The translations under genes and the position numbers were made by a program. 64,000 nucleotides of DNA from Weeksella virosa DSM 16922. GTDB taxonomy: Bacteria > Bacteroidota > Bacteroidia > Flavobacteriales > Weeksellaceae. Positions 26,892 to 38,035 of the stretch are shown in pieces; within the stretch, counting starts at the first letter, position 1, and each line of letters begins with the position of its first letter. The stretch is from assembly GCF_000189415.1 (NCBI RefSeq), contig NC_015144.1, forward strand, positions 1 through 64,000. Reading direction: 5' to 3'. Below the pieces are notes generated by a model. It was not told the DNA's origin and made no database searches. It saw nothing but the letters and a program-made list of their open reading frames with translations.

Positions 26892-29800
26892 TTATTGTTT
26901 GATTTGCACTCTAATCCCTTTGCTATGTGCACTTAGCTCCGGAGCATACATGTTTTGCATTGTGGTAATTCCGTTCGAGAAATCACCTTCGTTATTGGCA
27001 ATCAATTCGTATTCGAATACGTAAGTCCCACGCGGCATATAATCAGCATAAAAATTAGTGGCCAAGTCTCTCGTACTCTGATAATAGCCAAATTCACCAT
27101 TATAACGGTAACCCGAAAGTGAATTTACAGGCTCGAAACCAGCTGCTCGCATATCTTTTATATGGACAAACTGCATCGGACGATCGATAGAAATTCGTAA
27201 CCGTACAACTACAACATCTCCTATTTTGATAGGAGTATGCTCGGTGATATTCATCAGCATTGGACCATTAGTTGTATTTTCTTTTCTATACAAATCTTTC
27301 TGAAAAGCAATTCCGGTTTCGGCTGTTTGTATTTTATCCAAATCTTCGAAATATTGCCAATACAAAGCTCCCCAAGCAACACCTGGTGATTTTTTCTCGA
27401 TTTCGACATTTCCCATTTCTGGAAGAATTTCTTTATTTGTCCAAACTTTTTTCACCATTCCGGTTCCACTTTGTGTGCTAGAAGTTGAAAAGTCAACTGG
27501 TTTGTTTCCTATAGAAATTCGAGTATTATTCTCTGCATCTAGCCAAGATTTACCTGTACCTAATAGTGCATAGACTGCTTTGGTAGTTGCTTTGGTAGAA
27601 TTCCACTGATTGGTTTGTCTATTCTTCAATAACCAAACTTTCATTTTTTCTACCGACTCTTCGTCTTGGTTAATTTCTGAGAAAGCTTCTATTAATGTCG
27701 CTTGCGTTTCTACTGGTGTCGCATGCCAAGCCCAACCTGACACATTTTTCTTCCAATACATACCCATTTCATCACTGTTTACGCTAGTTTCTTTTAGGTA
27801 GTCTAGGATGCGTTTGGCTTGGTCTTTCTCTCCTATTCTTTCTAGGACTAAGGCAGCCATAGCTTGTGCCTGAAGGGACAATTGATGCGAATTGTTCTTT
27901 AGATTATTTATATAATTTGCTTTCAGTTCGTCTAATTCTTTAGGAAAAGGATAGTTATCTAGAAAGAAACTTCTTGCATAGAGATAATGGACTCCATTGT
28001 TCCAATCTGGGATATGTAGTTTTTTAGCTTTTAGCGCGTTGAAATAATTAAGTTGTTGATGATCTATGAATTTAATCATTTCTGATATGTTTTTTTCTAC
28101 CGAAAGATTAAATTTAGCTAAATCTACTCCCATTTTCTTCATGCTTCCAAATCCACTCAAAATATAAGTAGTAAAAAACTCGCTTTCTAATCCGCCATCA
28201 TACCAAGAAAAACCACCCGAAGCTTTTTGTTTTTGCATCAACTTCTCGAAACTAGTTTTAATTTGTTGTTGCATCGTATTCAGGTCAAACAAAACGGCAA
28301 TACGCTTCATTTGCTCTTCTTCGCTCATAGAGTTTTGTACCCAAGGTGTTTCTTCGAGTATGATAGATTTTAGTTCTTGGTTGAGTGCTAGTTTGGATTT
28401 TAATTGTCCTTTTTTATTCCAATCATCAAAAACTGCTTTTATTTTCGGATTAGATGTTAGAAGTTTTTCTGAAAGTAAATTGGCGTATAAAGAACTAAAG
28501 GTTTGCTCTGAGGATTCGTTTGGGTTTTCTTTGAGATAAGGCAACGAAAATATCGCATACCAAATCGGATTATTCGTCCACTCTAACGTTAATTGATAGT
28601 TGTCGAGTGTTGTTGAGTGCTGATGGAGTAGATTTTTGAACTCGAAACTTTTTATCTGATTTTCTCTCACATACAAAGGGAGAGTTTCGGTAACCAACAT
28701 ACGATTTGTGACAATTGGCAATGTAGATTCTTCTCCATCTGTGAAACCGTTTGCTTCTGCTGTTACTTTATAAGTCACAAGCTGTACATGTTCTGGGATG
28801 TTAATTTCCCAGTTTACTTCTGTCGATTGTCCTTTATTGGCCAAAAAGTCTTTCGTACTTTGGGTATTCTCAAAAACCACATCCAGTGGTTGTTGGGTAA
28901 AAGCATCTTGTAATATCAATTTAGCTTTTCCTACAAGATTTTTATCCGAAAGATTCATGATTTTAGTCGAGATTTTCATATTGTCTCCTGCTCGCAAAAA
29001 TCGTGGCATATTCGGCACTACCATCAATTCTTTTTGGGTTACAATTTCTTTTTCGTAATATCCTATCTTCATGTCTTTTGTGTGTGCAAGCCCCATCATC
29101 TTCCATTTCGTTAAACTTTCTGGCACGGTAAACTCGAACTGTATATTACCTTCTTCATCCGTTTTTAACGTAGGATAGAAAAATGCTGTTTCCTGCAGAT
29201 TACTACGAGTAGCAATCACCTGACCTTTCTCTTGAAAGTTTTCTTCTGCTGCTTGCTCAATTAGTTGTTCGTTATCGGTTTGATCATATTGTACAGCATC
29301 TGCAGCGTCAGTTACTTTCATTTGTGCATTTTTTGTGACCGTTGGTAAGCCTGTTGTTTTCCCTTCTAGTGCAACGGATGCAAACATTCTATTATGTATA
29401 GAAGACCTAAAACTAAAATCAAATGTATTGATTGGGTATAGATAATAATTATATACGAAGATTGGATACAAATCATTCTTGGTCCATTGTCCAGATCTAG
29501 ACATATTAAAACTTTTATTGAAAGCAAAACCTCTTTTTGGCGACGAGCTGAAGTTGTATGGAAGCATTCTCAACGAATGTTTTGTAAATTGATCTAATGA
29601 AGCATCGTACATTGTGGCAAGAAATTCTGACAAAATTTTGTCTTTTTCACTTCCTTTTATGGTAAAGGTCCATTTTTCTTTGGTTGCAGGCGATAATAAA
29701 TCACGTACAGTTTTGGTGTTGATTTCTAGATTTTTATTTTCAGAGGGTATATTGATCACAATTGTACCTTGCTGTGACGAGTTATACTTCACAAATTCGT

Positions 29801-32786
29801 AATGCACAAACACCTTATCTCTGTAACTTGCTTCTACAGGAAACGAATACGATTTTCCTTTTTTGGTTACGGATAAGATCTCTTCATCTTTGATTTCTTC
29901 GTCTACTTCTAATCGAATTTTCAGATCAAGATAATCGGCATTTGTTGCGAAATTAATGACTACTTTATCCTTCGGTTGGAAGCTTTCTTGGTTCAACATG
30001 TATTGAAATAATTCTATCACATCACCTTTCTTTTTCGGGTTGGATAAATAAATCATCTGATAAAACTCTTCTTGCTCACCATTGACCAAAACATTCATCC
30101 GAATTGTATAATAACCCTCTTTCCAGTTCGAGACATTTGTAACTTGGATTGAATCTGAAAGTTGAGTGTTGAATTTAGTTGAGAAAACTTGTTTCCCAGT
30201 TTGCCAATTTTGTGGCTTGTCTTCATTGGCAAATGCATCGTGTGGGAAAAGTTTCTCGAACTCGGCACGGGTATATAACTCGTAATTCGTTGTGAAATTA
30301 TTTTTTCTCAATGCTCTTTTCGGTGCTTCTAATTCTGTAATTGTCAAAACACCTTGGGTAGGGATTTTATTAGCATTAAGGTCGGTTGAGCTTACCACGA
30401 ATTTCTCTAAATCCTTCACCGAAACTTTGTCGTCTAAACTCGCTTGAAGCATTAGATTTTTATCTCCTATCATAATCCTTTTTTCGGTAGAGTGAGTTTC
30501 ACCATTGATGTCTGTAACCTCTACAATTACCCGAAAGGTATAGGTCCTAACATCGTTTTTCCCGTTTCGCTCTCTTGCCGGAGTTACCGGAAAATGAAAA
30601 ACAAATTCTCCTTGATTGTTTGTTTCTATTTGCCCGAAAATCAATTCTTCCTCTGCCTCATAGTTCGGTCGACGAGCGTTATAAAACCAATAGGGGAATA
30701 TTGCCTGGCGGTAAACTCTGTATTTCACTCTAGCATTATTCATGCTTCCTCCAGAAAAAGTTTCGGCTTTACCAGAGATTTTCACGGCTGAGTTTAGCTG
30801 ATACGTTTGCGTCAAATCATCCAATTGTACCAAAAATTTTGGCCGTTTGTATTCTTCTACAGAAATTGTCTTAGAACCTAAATTTTCTATATTAATGGTA
30901 AATAAACCTGTGTGCACAGAAGCCGGAAGAGAAAATGTACCGTTTACCGATCCAAACTCATTAGAAGTAAGTTCTACTTTCTGAATTTCTTTTTGGTTAG
31001 CATCCAGCAATTTTATCAATAACTTTTGTTTTGGTATTACTGCAGTTGTTTTATTTTTTTTATCCACTGTATAAGCAATTGCCTTAAAATATACCGTTTG
31101 GCCAGGTCGATAAATTGCACGATCAGTGAACAATTCTACTTTTTTTTGTACTGTCGTGTCTCTTTTAGGTGAAAATTTGCCGTAGTTATAATCCAAATAG
31201 AAAATATTTTCATCGGCTAAACGATAATAAAATGAGTTCTTTATTTTTTTCTTAACGAATCCTTTATTGTTGGTAATTACCGTCGAGTCTAATACCATTT
31301 CGGGTTGTCGATTGACATATTTTATTGTATAGATTTCGATCGGCTTGTTGGCTTGTTTTTTACCCGTTTGTCGGTTAACAACCTGAAAAACTTGTTGATC
31401 AGAATCGTACAATATCGAATAATCTGTAACTTTCAGCTCTAAAATATTAATTTTATTGGTAGAATTTCTTTTAAAATTATCTTCTAAACTCGCCACTAGA
31501 ATATATCTTCCTTTTGGTAAAGGCTTCAGCGCAAACAAAGTAGAATGCTCTAAATTATCTGTAAATTTCTTTAAATCAACCTCATAAGAATCTACTATTT
31601 TTAGTTTCGAAAGAAATTTTTCATAACTATTACCTTCTTGATAATCTTGCAATAAATGATTCCGTAATTCTTGCGACTGGATATCTTTTGCACCAATATT
31701 ATAATCGTAGATTCTTATATAAAATCTCGAAGTATTTCTATGAGCAATTTGGATAGGATTCACCTGATTGGGAGTAATAAACTCATCCGTAACCAAAGAA
31801 ATAGATGGATTATTGATGACGTCTAGAAATAATTTTGCATTTTTTTGTAACTCTTTATCTTTTGATTCTGACAGGATTTGCTTGAGATAGCCTAAAATCT
31901 CATTGTATTGTTCTTGCTCCGAAATCTGATTATTGTAGAGTTTAGAAACCAAGTGATACATAACTTCATACGAGTACCAATTTTTCGGATACTTTACAAT
32001 CAGTTTTCGTAAGGCTTCTTTATAGTTTAATTCTCCCAATAAATCCTCTTGATGATTAATTTTCAATTCTTCCAGAAACATTTTTTGTTCTGTTGTTAAT
32101 CGAGCATCGGAAGCCAACCACTCATCTATAAACTCGTTTGCCAAAGCTGCATTATTTTGTTGTAAATATTGCAATTGATTATTGGCCAAAACATCCCAAA
32201 GTGTTGGTAATAAGCGTAAACTAGCTTCTAGTTGTTTTTGTTCTTTCGTAGAATCATACGCAAAAAGTGAAAGCCAATTATTGCTTTTTTCTTTTTGCAA
32301 AAGATTTTTCTGTGCTTTAATTTGAGCATACAACTCATTATTTTTATCGATAAAATTCACTTGGCTCCAAAAACGAATATCTTCAGAAGGTGAATTTTGT
32401 ACGTTGGTTCTATTTCTGAATTTCCAAGAATTTTCTACCCAATAGATAGAGTACAATTGGCGTAAATATTCTGTTAAAATAACTTTTTCTACTCCACTTG
32501 TATGATTAATTTCTTTTTCGAAATCTCGAAAAACAAAATTCACATCATCCATTTCATCTTGGGTCACAATCTGGATTTTAGCCCTTGCAAACATACCTTT
32601 GGCGACAAAAGGAGTATTATTTTCTTTTCTAGCCAAATCGATAGCTTGATTAATTTTTGGTTCCAAAGACTTGAATTTCCCTTCATCAAACTCTCGCTCT
32701 ATTTCTCTCCAAATTTTGTCTAATGTGTTTTGTGCCATGGTATATGAGCTTACTATTAATGCAAATAATAGGATTAAATGTCTCAT
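26892..32786 (-). CDS. Alpha-2-macroglobulin-family protein, thioester cysteine absent
   Basis: A 1964-residue secreted or membrane-anchored protein. The signal peptide is about residues 1-19 (LIVSSYTMAQ). An N-terminal helical region is followed by MG domains with the MG2-like block LFTDRAIYRPGQTVYFKAI, then the alpha-2-macroglobulin core (TEEGNIQFEFTVPESLTKWK-type) and an alpha/alpha-toroid thioester domain. At the thioester position, where relatives have CxEQ, this protein has SSEQ (Ser1425), so no covalent trap can form. I use the ATG at 32786; a TTG lies 12 codons upstream. Bacterial members are thought to inhibit proteases in the periplasm. Confidence 0.9.
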   Translation of the reverse strand: MRHLILLFALIVSSYTMAQNTLDKIWREIEREFDEGKFKSLEPKINQAIDLARKENNTPFVAKGMFARAKIQIVTQDEMDDVNFVFRDFEKEINHTSGVEKVILTEYLRQLYSIYWVENSWKFRNRTNVQNSPSEDIRFWSQVNFIDKNNELYAQIKAQKNLLQKEKSNNWLSLFAYDSTKEQKQLEASLRLLPTLWDVLANNQLQYLQQNNAALANEFIDEWLASDARLTTEQKMFLEELKINHQEDLLGELNYKEALRKLIVKYPKNWYSYEVMYHLVSKLYNNQISEQEQYNEILGYLKQILSESKDKELQKNAKLFLDVINNPSISLVTDEFITPNQVNPIQIAHRNTSRFYIRIYDYNIGAKDIQSQELRNHLLQDYQEGNSYEKFLSKLKIVDSYEVDLKKFTDNLEHSTLFALKPLPKGRYILVASLEDNFKRNSTNKINILELKVTDYSILYDSDQQVFQVVNRQTGKKQANKPIEIYTIKYVNRQPEMVLDSTVITNNKGFVKKKIKNSFYYRLADENIFYLDYNYGKFSPKRDTTVQKKVELFTDRAIYRPGQTVYFKAIAYTVDKKNKTTAVIPKQKLLIKLLDANQKEIQKVELTSNEFGSVNGTFSLPASVHTGLFTINIENLGSKTISVEEYKRPKFLVQLDDLTQTYQLNSAVKISGKAETFSGGSMNNARVKYRVYRQAIFPYWFYNARRPNYEAEEELIFGQIETNNQGEFVFHFPVTPARERNGKNDVRTYTFRVIVEVTDINGETHSTEKRIMIGDKNLMLQASLDDKVSVKDLEKFVVSSTDLNANKIPTQGVLTITELEAPKRALRKNNFTTNYELYTRAEFEKLFPHDAFANEDKPQNWQTGKQVFSTKFNTQLSDSIQVTNVSNWKEGYYTIRMNVLVNGEQEEFYQMIYLSNPKKKGDVIELFQYMLNQESFQPKDKVVINFATNADYLDLKIRLEVDEEIKDEEILSVTKKGKSYSFPVEASYRDKVFVHYEFVKYNSSQQGTIVINIPSENKNLEINTKTVRDLLSPATKEKWTFTIKGSEKDKILSEFLATMYDASLDQFTKHSLRMLPYNFSSSPKRGFAFNKSFNMSRSGQWTKNDLYPIFVYNYYLYPINTFDFSFRSSIHNRMFASVALEGKTTGLPTVTKNAQMKVTDAADAVQYDQTDNEQLIEQAAEENFQEKGQVIATRSNLQETAFFYPTLKTDEEGNIQFEFTVPESLTKWKMMGLAHTKDMKIGYYEKEIVTQKELMVVPNMPRFLRAGDNMKISTKIMNLSDKNLVGKAKLILQDAFTQQPLDVVFENTQSTKDFLANKGQSTEVNWEINIPEHVQLVTYKVTAEANGFTDGEESTLPIVTNRMLVTETLPLYVRENQIKSFEFKNLLHQHSTTLDNYQLTLEWTNNPIWYAIFSLPYLKENPNESSEQTFSSLYANLLSEKLLTSNPKIKAVFDDWNKKGQLKSKLALNQELKSIILEETPWVQNSMSEEEQMKRIAVLFDLNTMQQQIKTSFEKLMQKQKASGGFSWYDGGLESEFFTTYILSGFGSMKKMGVDLAKFNLSVEKNISEMIKFIDHQQLNYFNALKAKKLHIPDWNNGVHYLYARSFFLDNYPFPKELDELKANYINNLKNNSHQLSLQAQAMAALVLERIGEKDQAKRILDYLKETSVNSDEMGMYWKKNVSGWAWHATPVETQATLIEAFSEINQDEESVEKMKVWLLKNRQTNQWNSTKATTKAVYALLGTGKSWLDAENNTRISIGNKPVDFSTSSTQSGTGMVKKVWTNKEILPEMGNVEIEKKSPGVAWGALYWQYFEDLDKIQTAETGIAFQKDLYRKENTTNGPMLMNITEHTPIKIGDVVVVRLRISIDRPMQFVHIKDMRAAGFEPVNSLSGYRYNGEFGYYQSTRDLATNFYADYMPRGTYVFEYELIANNEGDFSNGITTMQNMYAPELSAHSKGIRVQIKQ

Positions 32787-32988
32787 TGTTTTGTTTTTTT
32801 TAATTCTATCGTCTAGATGCAATTTACATAAAAAAGGTTGGTTCGTATTATTAAAAAAATTTTATTTCAATAAACGATTTAGAAGAAATATGATAGAATT
32901 TGGAATGAAAAAAAATAAAAATTAATAACTCTGGTACATAAATTGTACAATTACCACAAGACAATAAATAATAAAAAACGCTATTATC

Positions 32989-33576
32989 ATGAAAAAAATA
33001 ATTTTAACATTCAGTTTACTATCTGCTTCAATTTTTGCATTTGGGCAAGACATCTCTACCCCTTCTACATCTGCTGAAGTAGGTTCTTCTCCGATAAAAC
33101 AAGGAAATTGGCTAGTAGGAGGTTCTATTGGATCGTTGGGATATTCATTCGAGGGTGAAAATTTCAATATTAACCTAAATCCACAAGCAGGTTATTTTAT
33201 TTCGGATGGTATAGCTGTTGGTTTGACAACAAGTTTCGGACTTCAAACCGTGAAAGATGATAAAAATATCTGGAACTATCGATTAATGCCATTTGCTCGT
33301 TACTATTTCCCAGAGGGAGCAAGCTCTACAGGAAGGTTCTTTGGTCAACTCGAAGCTGGTATTACTGGAGCAGACAGAGGTGGAACTAATCATGGATCTA
33401 AAAAAGACACCTCATTTGGTTTTGGTGTAAACGGGGGTTATGCACATTTTCTTTCTCGTAACGTAGCATTGGAAGGAACAGTTGGATACAACTACTCAAA
33501 GTCTGATGCATCGAACGCAAAAGCTCAAAATGGATTGGGTGTTGCACTAGGTTTCCAGATTTATTTAGGAAAATAA
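32989..33576 (+). CDS. Outer-membrane beta-barrel protein
   Basis: A 195-residue protein with a signal peptide (KKIILTFSLLSASIFAFGQ) and a run of alternating amphipathic strands from about residue 40, ending in an aromatic-containing strand (GVALGFQIYLGK), typical of small eight-stranded OmpW/OmpX-like barrels. The glycine-rich GGSIGSLGYSF and GGYAHF blocks recur in flavobacterial outer-membrane beta-barrel (porin-family) proteins. No specific function can be assigned. A strong terminator follows. Confidence 0.82.
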   Translation: MKKIILTFSLLSASIFAFGQDISTPSTSAEVGSSPIKQGNWLVGGSIGSLGYSFEGENFNINLNPQAGYFISDGIAVGLTTSFGLQTVKDDKNIWNYRLMPFARYYFPEGASSTGRFFGQLEAGITGADRGGTNHGSKKDTSFGFGVNGGYAHFLSRNVALEGTVGYNYSKSDASNAKAQNGLGVALGFQIYLGK

Positions 33577-33886
33577 TCAGTAGAAATTTTTCAAAATACA
33601 ATAATATTTCTTTAAAAAAGACTATCGGCCAGAGTTGATAGTCTTTTTTGATTCAAACACGAATCTTTAGATAAAATTTATTGTTTTTTTTGTTAAAACA
33701 GCTAATAATCTTCATCTTTGTAGGCCTTGTTCATTTCCTTTATCGGAAATGTAAAAATTCATATCCTAGTTAAGATAAGATAACTCTAGTAGCCTGATAA
33801 ATAGTGCTAATATTATAACAACTAACTTCGTGATAGCTTGAATGAAGAAGTATTTATAAGAAGTATTTATAATAATTATAAAAACC
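33577..33886. other. Gene-free stretch of 310 bases
   Basis: It contains the terminator at 33614-33649 and otherwise AT-rich sequence with no convincing open frame, RNA gene or promoter box. A short direct repeat of AGAAGTATTTATAA occurs just before the next gene. Confidence 0.6.
33614..33649 (+). terminator. Terminator after outer-membrane barrel gene
   Basis: AAAAAAGACTATC (33614-33626) pairs with GATAGTCTTTTTT (33637-33649), ending in a T tract. Confidence 0.9.
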
Positions 33887-34264
33887 TTGAAGACAAAAAA
33901 AATAAAATATTTAGAATTTCTTAGAGCAGAACTGATTAATGAACAAAAAAACAAGAATAATAACCAAGACAAAGTAACAATTCAAGAAATAGAAAATAAA
34001 ATACAAGGCGAACAAAAGGTTTTATGGAATTACTATCTGCAAAACCCAATAGACTCCTCTAATTATGATGAGTTAGAAGATATTATTCGATATTTTGATC
34101 AGATTAATTATAAAAATCGGATTTATGAAAAAATTCTTGTTCAGAAAGCAGAATTGAACTCTCTCTTCGATAAATTGATTATTGAACAAGCGATGCAAGA
34201 AGCCAAGAAAATAGAACTAGAACTAAACCGTTTATGCAATCTTATCAATGAAAAATGTATGTAA
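33887..34264 (+). CDS. Hypothetical charged, coiled-coil protein
   Basis: A 125-codon frame with a TTG start; no ATG is available upstream. The product is rich in Lys, Glu and Asn, lacks a signal peptide and looks largely helical, with heptad-like runs at both ends (YLEFLRAELINEQKNK and AKKIELELNRLCNLINEK). I recognise no domain. Its end overlaps the next gene by 17 bases, which supports it being real and co-translated with that lipoprotein. Confidence 0.5.
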   Translation: MKTKKIKYLEFLRAELINEQKNKNNNQDKVTIQEIENKIQGEQKVLWNYYLQNPIDSSNYDELEDIIRYFDQINYKNRIYEKILVQKAELNSLFDKLIIEQAMQEAKKIELELNRLCNLINEKCM

Positions 34265-34703
34265 AAAAGAATCATCTTTTCGATTTCTTGTCTCTTTATT
34301 TTTTTTACTATCTTTTGCTACGTTGATAAACTGTACGACACAATTTCCTGAAGAAAAACCTCTTTACCCATCAAATTATATCGACACAATTTCTGATCCA
34401 AAACAAGTAACCATACAACTATTAGCTATAGAAAAGCGTACATTATATTATTCTGTTGAAGCAAAAGAAACCAAAACTCCTATTTCGGTAAAAGCTTCTA
34501 ATTTCTCTAGAGAAATCGATATTAATGATGATGAATTAATTATAAAACATCACCTTTTGGAAGGTAGAAAAACAAGAAAAAATCAAGAAAAAAGTTATTC
34601 TGGAAAACTTACGACTCGTCTACCCAAAAATATCAAAGAAGTAAGAATTGTGGTGTACGATCAACATTATAAAAAGATAGCACACCAAAACTTTGCCTTG
34701 TGA
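34248..34703 (+). CDS. Hypothetical lipoprotein
   Basis: A 151-residue protein with a basic N-terminus, a hydrophobic segment FLVSLFFLLSFATLI and a lipobox-like LINC (Cys29), so probably a lipoprotein. The mature part is short and basic, with beta-type segments (VTIQLLAIEKRTLYYSVEA, VRIVVYDQHYKKIAHQNF). It overlaps the preceding gene by 17 bases. I do not recognise the family. Confidence 0.6.
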   Translation: MKNVCKKESSFRFLVSLFFLLSFATLINCTTQFPEEKPLYPSNYIDTISDPKQVTIQLLAIEKRTLYYSVEAKETKTPISVKASNFSREIDINDDELIIKHHLLEGRKTRKNQEKSYSGKLTTRLPKNIKEVRIVVYDQHYKKIAHQNFAL

Positions 34704-34722
34704 CAAAAGACAGAAAGTACGA

Positions 34723-35271
34723 CTATCCTATTTGATTAGGTCCTTCTAAAAGCACATCGATTAATAATTTGAAGCGTGTCTCGTATTTTGCATTAATCTC
34801 TTGATTTTCTGTAAATAAATCTGGTCTTTGTACCGGAACACTATAAGGCAAAGGCCAGGCTCTAAGTGCTTTTACAATAGATTCCATCGCATTAATGCCT
34901 TGCATTGCTTGCATCCCATCTGCCCAACTTACAAGCCCAATTCGTTTACCAGTAAGATAAGGTCTTGGCAATTTAGCACTAATTTCCAACCAATCGATAG
35001 CATTTTTCATAGCACCTGTTAGACTTCCGTGATAGAGCGGTGTAAACCAAATTTGTAAATCTGTTTCCACAAAAATTTTATTCATCTCCAAAACTTCTCT
35101 TGGTGTTTCTTTTATCGAAAAATCGAGGATAGGGATATTAGATTCGGCAATATTGAAGATTGTCGCTTCTATATTTTTTTGGGTAAGTTGAGTCTGAAAA
35201 TATTTACAAATTCTTTCTGAAACTGAATTTTCTCTTCTATCGAGAGCTCCATTAAATAGTAGAACTTTCAT
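34723..35271 (-). CDS. NADPH-dependent FMN reductase family protein
   Basis: A 182-residue flavodoxin-fold protein. The phosphate-binding loop lies near the N-terminus (NGALDRRENSVSERI), and the flavin block TPLYHGSLTGAMKNAIDWLE is characteristic of the NADPH-dependent FMN reductase family (chromate/azo/quinone reductases). The physiological substrate is not predictable. It lies about 150 bases upstream of feoB in transcription sense, so it may be separate from that operon. Confidence 0.88.
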   Translation of the reverse strand: MKVLLFNGALDRRENSVSERICKYFQTQLTQKNIEATIFNIAESNIPILDFSIKETPREVLEMNKIFVETDLQIWFTPLYHGSLTGAMKNAIDWLEISAKLPRPYLTGKRIGLVSWADGMQAMQGINAMESIVKALRAWPLPYSVPVQRPDLFTENQEINAKYETRFKLLIDVLLEGPNQIG

Positions 35272-35423
35272 ATGATGACTTTCTGTTTATATCCTACTCA
35301 AAAACAAATAGGATTTTTTTTTGATTAACAAAGATACGCAAATCGTTTAAAAGCTCATTTACCTTCTAAAAAAGAAATGTAAAATTGCCTCTAAACGAAA
35401 TGCTCCTGAACAAATAAAAATAA

Positions 35424-37592
35424 TTAACTATATAAATGCCAAATTCTAGTGACTAAAAAACAAACAATAAAACCATAGATTATTGGTAGAAAAGTTGCTA
35501 CAACAGTCCACTTCCTACTTCCGGTTTCTTTATAAATGGTATAAATCGTCGTGCTACACGGGTTGTGTAGTAAACTAAAAAGCATTAAGTTAACAGCAGT
35601 CAAGGTTGTCCATCCAGCAGTATGCAATAAAGTAGCTATCTCCCCAGAAGAACCTTCAAACATCACCCCTGCTCCTTCACCTAGAGTACTATCGCCTAAC
35701 ACTAAAACAGATAACATTAGAATGGTCGGTATCACAATCTCATTGGCTGGTATTGCGACAATATAGGCTAAGAGAATAACCCCATTCAGCCCAATAAAAA
35801 CACCAAAAGGATTGAGCGCATCGATTATCCAAATTGCTAAACTTTGATGGGCAATAGGGATATTAGAAATTAACCAAATAACTGCACCTGCAGGCGCTGC
35901 AAAAACAATCGCACGCCAAAGAACAATCAAAGTACGATCGATAATTGAGGTATAAATGGTTTGAAAAAAACGTGGCGGACGATACGGTGGCAATTCTAAT
36001 GTAAAGAAAGAAGCCTGACCTTTTAGCAATGTTTTGGATAACAACCATGAAGTGAAAAAAGTAAAGGCAATTCCTAAAACAGCTATAAAAATTACAGCCA
36101 ACATAGAAATAGTTCCCGACCATTTTGCTGGAACTAAAACTCCTAAAAAGATAGTCGCAATCAATATTTGCATTGGCCATCGACCATTGCATAATGAAAA
36201 GTTATTGGTAATAATTGCAATTAATTTTTCTCTTGGGCTATTGATAATTCTTGTAGCTACTACACCTGCTGCATTACACCCAAAACCCATGGTCATGGTT
36301 AGGGCTTGTTTTCCATGTGCGCCAGATTTTTTGAATAGTCGATCCAAATTGAAAGCTACGCGAGGTAAGTATCCAAAATCTTCTAACAATGTAAACAATG
36401 GGAAAAAAATAGCCATCGGAGGTAACATGACCGAAACTACCCAAGCCGTTGACATATAGACGCCGTCGATTAAAAAACCACTAAGCCACCACGGAAATTT
36501 TAGCGAAGCGGCACCTTGTTTTAGGAATGGATAAACATTCTCTAACAATAACTTCGATAGCAATTCTGATGGATAATTAGACCCAACAATCGTTAACCAA
36601 AGAACAACACCTAATAAAAAAAGCATAATTGGGAAACCCCAAAATCGGTGTGTAACTATTCTATCTATCGAACGATCTAAACGGAAAGAACGACGATTTT
36701 TATCTGTCGTCACATTATCGTTTACCAATTTTGCTGCCTTGCTATAGATCGCTTCCACTACATCATTTCGGTAATCATCGCCCAATTCTTTTTTATATTT
36801 TTCGGCTTGCGAAATCAAATCATACAATTCATTTTTCGAATCGATTTTTTCTTCCAAAAAACTCAAAATACTCGCATCACCTTCGATCAATCTCATTGCC
36901 AGCCAATGCGTATTGGGCAAAGTAGGAAAAAGTTTTTCTAAACGCCCCGATAAATCATTAACGGCTTTTTCTGTATTATCTGACAATTGAAAGCGTGGTA
37001 TTTTTCTTGCAATAAAATCTCCTTCGGCAACTTGACGAATTGCTACTAATAATTCTGGAATTCCTTCTTTAGATCGGGCACTTGTTTCCACAACCGGAAT
37101 TCCTAAATCTTTCGACAACGTGCGGCTATCAATTTCTATATGATGACGACGCGCTTCATCCATCAGATTTATACACAAAACAACTTTATTGGTAATTTCT
37201 AGAATCTGCAAAACCAACGATAAATTTCGCTCTAGACGGCTTGCATCCACTACCACAACCGTAACATCTGGCTGTCCAAATAGTACAAAATCACGAGCAA
37301 TTTGTTCATCATCAGAAGTTGATAACAACGAATAAGTTCCAGGGAGATCTATAATTTTATAGGTTTTGTTATGATAAGAAAAACTCCCTTCGGCGCGGGT
37401 TACTGTTTTGCCGGGCCAATTGCCAGTATGTTGTTTTAGGCCGGTGAGTGAATTGAAAACTGTACTTTTCCCTGTATTTGGGTTTCCGGCTAAAGCAATG
37501 GTAAAGTCGAACTTACCCGAAAAATCACCAAGTTTTTTTAGATCAGATGAATAGTTAAATTCGCAAATTTCACAGGCTATATTGGGCTTCAT
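35424..37592 (-). CDS. feoB: Ferrous iron transporter FeoB
   Basis: Inner-membrane Fe(II) importer of 722 residues. The N-terminal G domain has G1 GNPNTGKST at 36-44, G3 DLPGTYSL and G4 NLMD. The membrane part has two Gate domains including the cysteine motif GFGCNAAGV and a later Nucleos_tra2-like region. FeoA lies 3 bases upstream. The N-terminus carries CEICEF, two cysteines not needed for the G domain. No FeoC is present. Expected to be iron-regulated, although I see no clear Fur box. Confidence 0.97.
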   Translation of the reverse strand: MKPNIACEICEFNYSSDLKKLGDFSGKFDFTIALAGNPNTGKSTVFNSLTGLKQHTGNWPGKTVTRAEGSFSYHNKTYKIIDLPGTYSLLSTSDDEQIARDFVLFGQPDVTVVVVDASRLERNLSLVLQILEITNKVVLCINLMDEARRHHIEIDSRTLSKDLGIPVVETSARSKEGIPELLVAIRQVAEGDFIARKIPRFQLSDNTEKAVNDLSGRLEKLFPTLPNTHWLAMRLIEGDASILSFLEEKIDSKNELYDLISQAEKYKKELGDDYRNDVVEAIYSKAAKLVNDNVTTDKNRRSFRLDRSIDRIVTHRFWGFPIMLFLLGVVLWLTIVGSNYPSELLSKLLLENVYPFLKQGAASLKFPWWLSGFLIDGVYMSTAWVVSVMLPPMAIFFPLFTLLEDFGYLPRVAFNLDRLFKKSGAHGKQALTMTMGFGCNAAGVVATRIINSPREKLIAIITNNFSLCNGRWPMQILIATIFLGVLVPAKWSGTISMLAVIFIAVLGIAFTFFTSWLLSKTLLKGQASFFTLELPPYRPPRFFQTIYTSIIDRTLIVLWRAIVFAAPAGAVIWLISNIPIAHQSLAIWIIDALNPFGVFIGLNGVILLAYIVAIPANEIVIPTILMLSVLVLGDSTLGEGAGVMFEGSSGEIATLLHTAGWTTLTAVNLMLFSLLHNPCSTTIYTIYKETGSRKWTVVATFLPIIYGFIVCFLVTRIWHLYS

Positions 37593-37595
37593 AGT

Positions 37596-37829
37596 TTACT
37601 TTTTCAGATCAATCAATACTTTTACTGCATCTTCTTTCCTCAATGAAATCAAAGTATCATGGATAGAATAAGCTATCGGATCACCGAGTGGACTAATATA
37701 CCGGATAGAAATCTCTGCACCGCGAACAAAACCTAAATCGAGTAAGCGTTGGCGAACTTCTTGCCTGCACTCGGTACTTAAATTTTGAATAATCCCGACT
37801 TGTCCTTTTTCTAATAATCCTAAATGCAT
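37596..37829 (-). CDS. feoA: FeoA domain protein
   Basis: A 77-residue SH3-like cytoplasmic partner of FeoB: GLLEKGQVGIIQNL, RQRLLDLGFVRGAEISIRY and GDPIAYSIHDTLISLRKEDA follow the FeoA pattern. It lies 3 bases upstream of feoB, and the two are clearly co-transcribed. Two CAAAATTA sequences at 37865-37880, read on the minus strand as TAATTTTG, could be a -7 promoter element about 35-45 bases before the start. Confidence 0.95.
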   Translation of the reverse strand: MHLGLLEKGQVGIIQNLSTECRQEVRQRLLDLGFVRGAEISIRYISPLGDPIAYSIHDTLISLRKEDAVKVLIDLKK

Positions 37830-38035
37830 TGTTTTGATTGCTTTTTATACTTTACTTAGTTTAGCAAAATTACAAAATTAGAATCATCTAACAATATGAA
37901 TTGACATTTATTTTTCCTTCGATTGTTTTTTTTATCCATTCTAATAAAAACACCACAAAAGATAATAGAGGTTTTTGTACTATTTATTTTATGATTATTT
38001 TAGAGTAAATTCACCTTTTTAGTAAGCATACAGAA

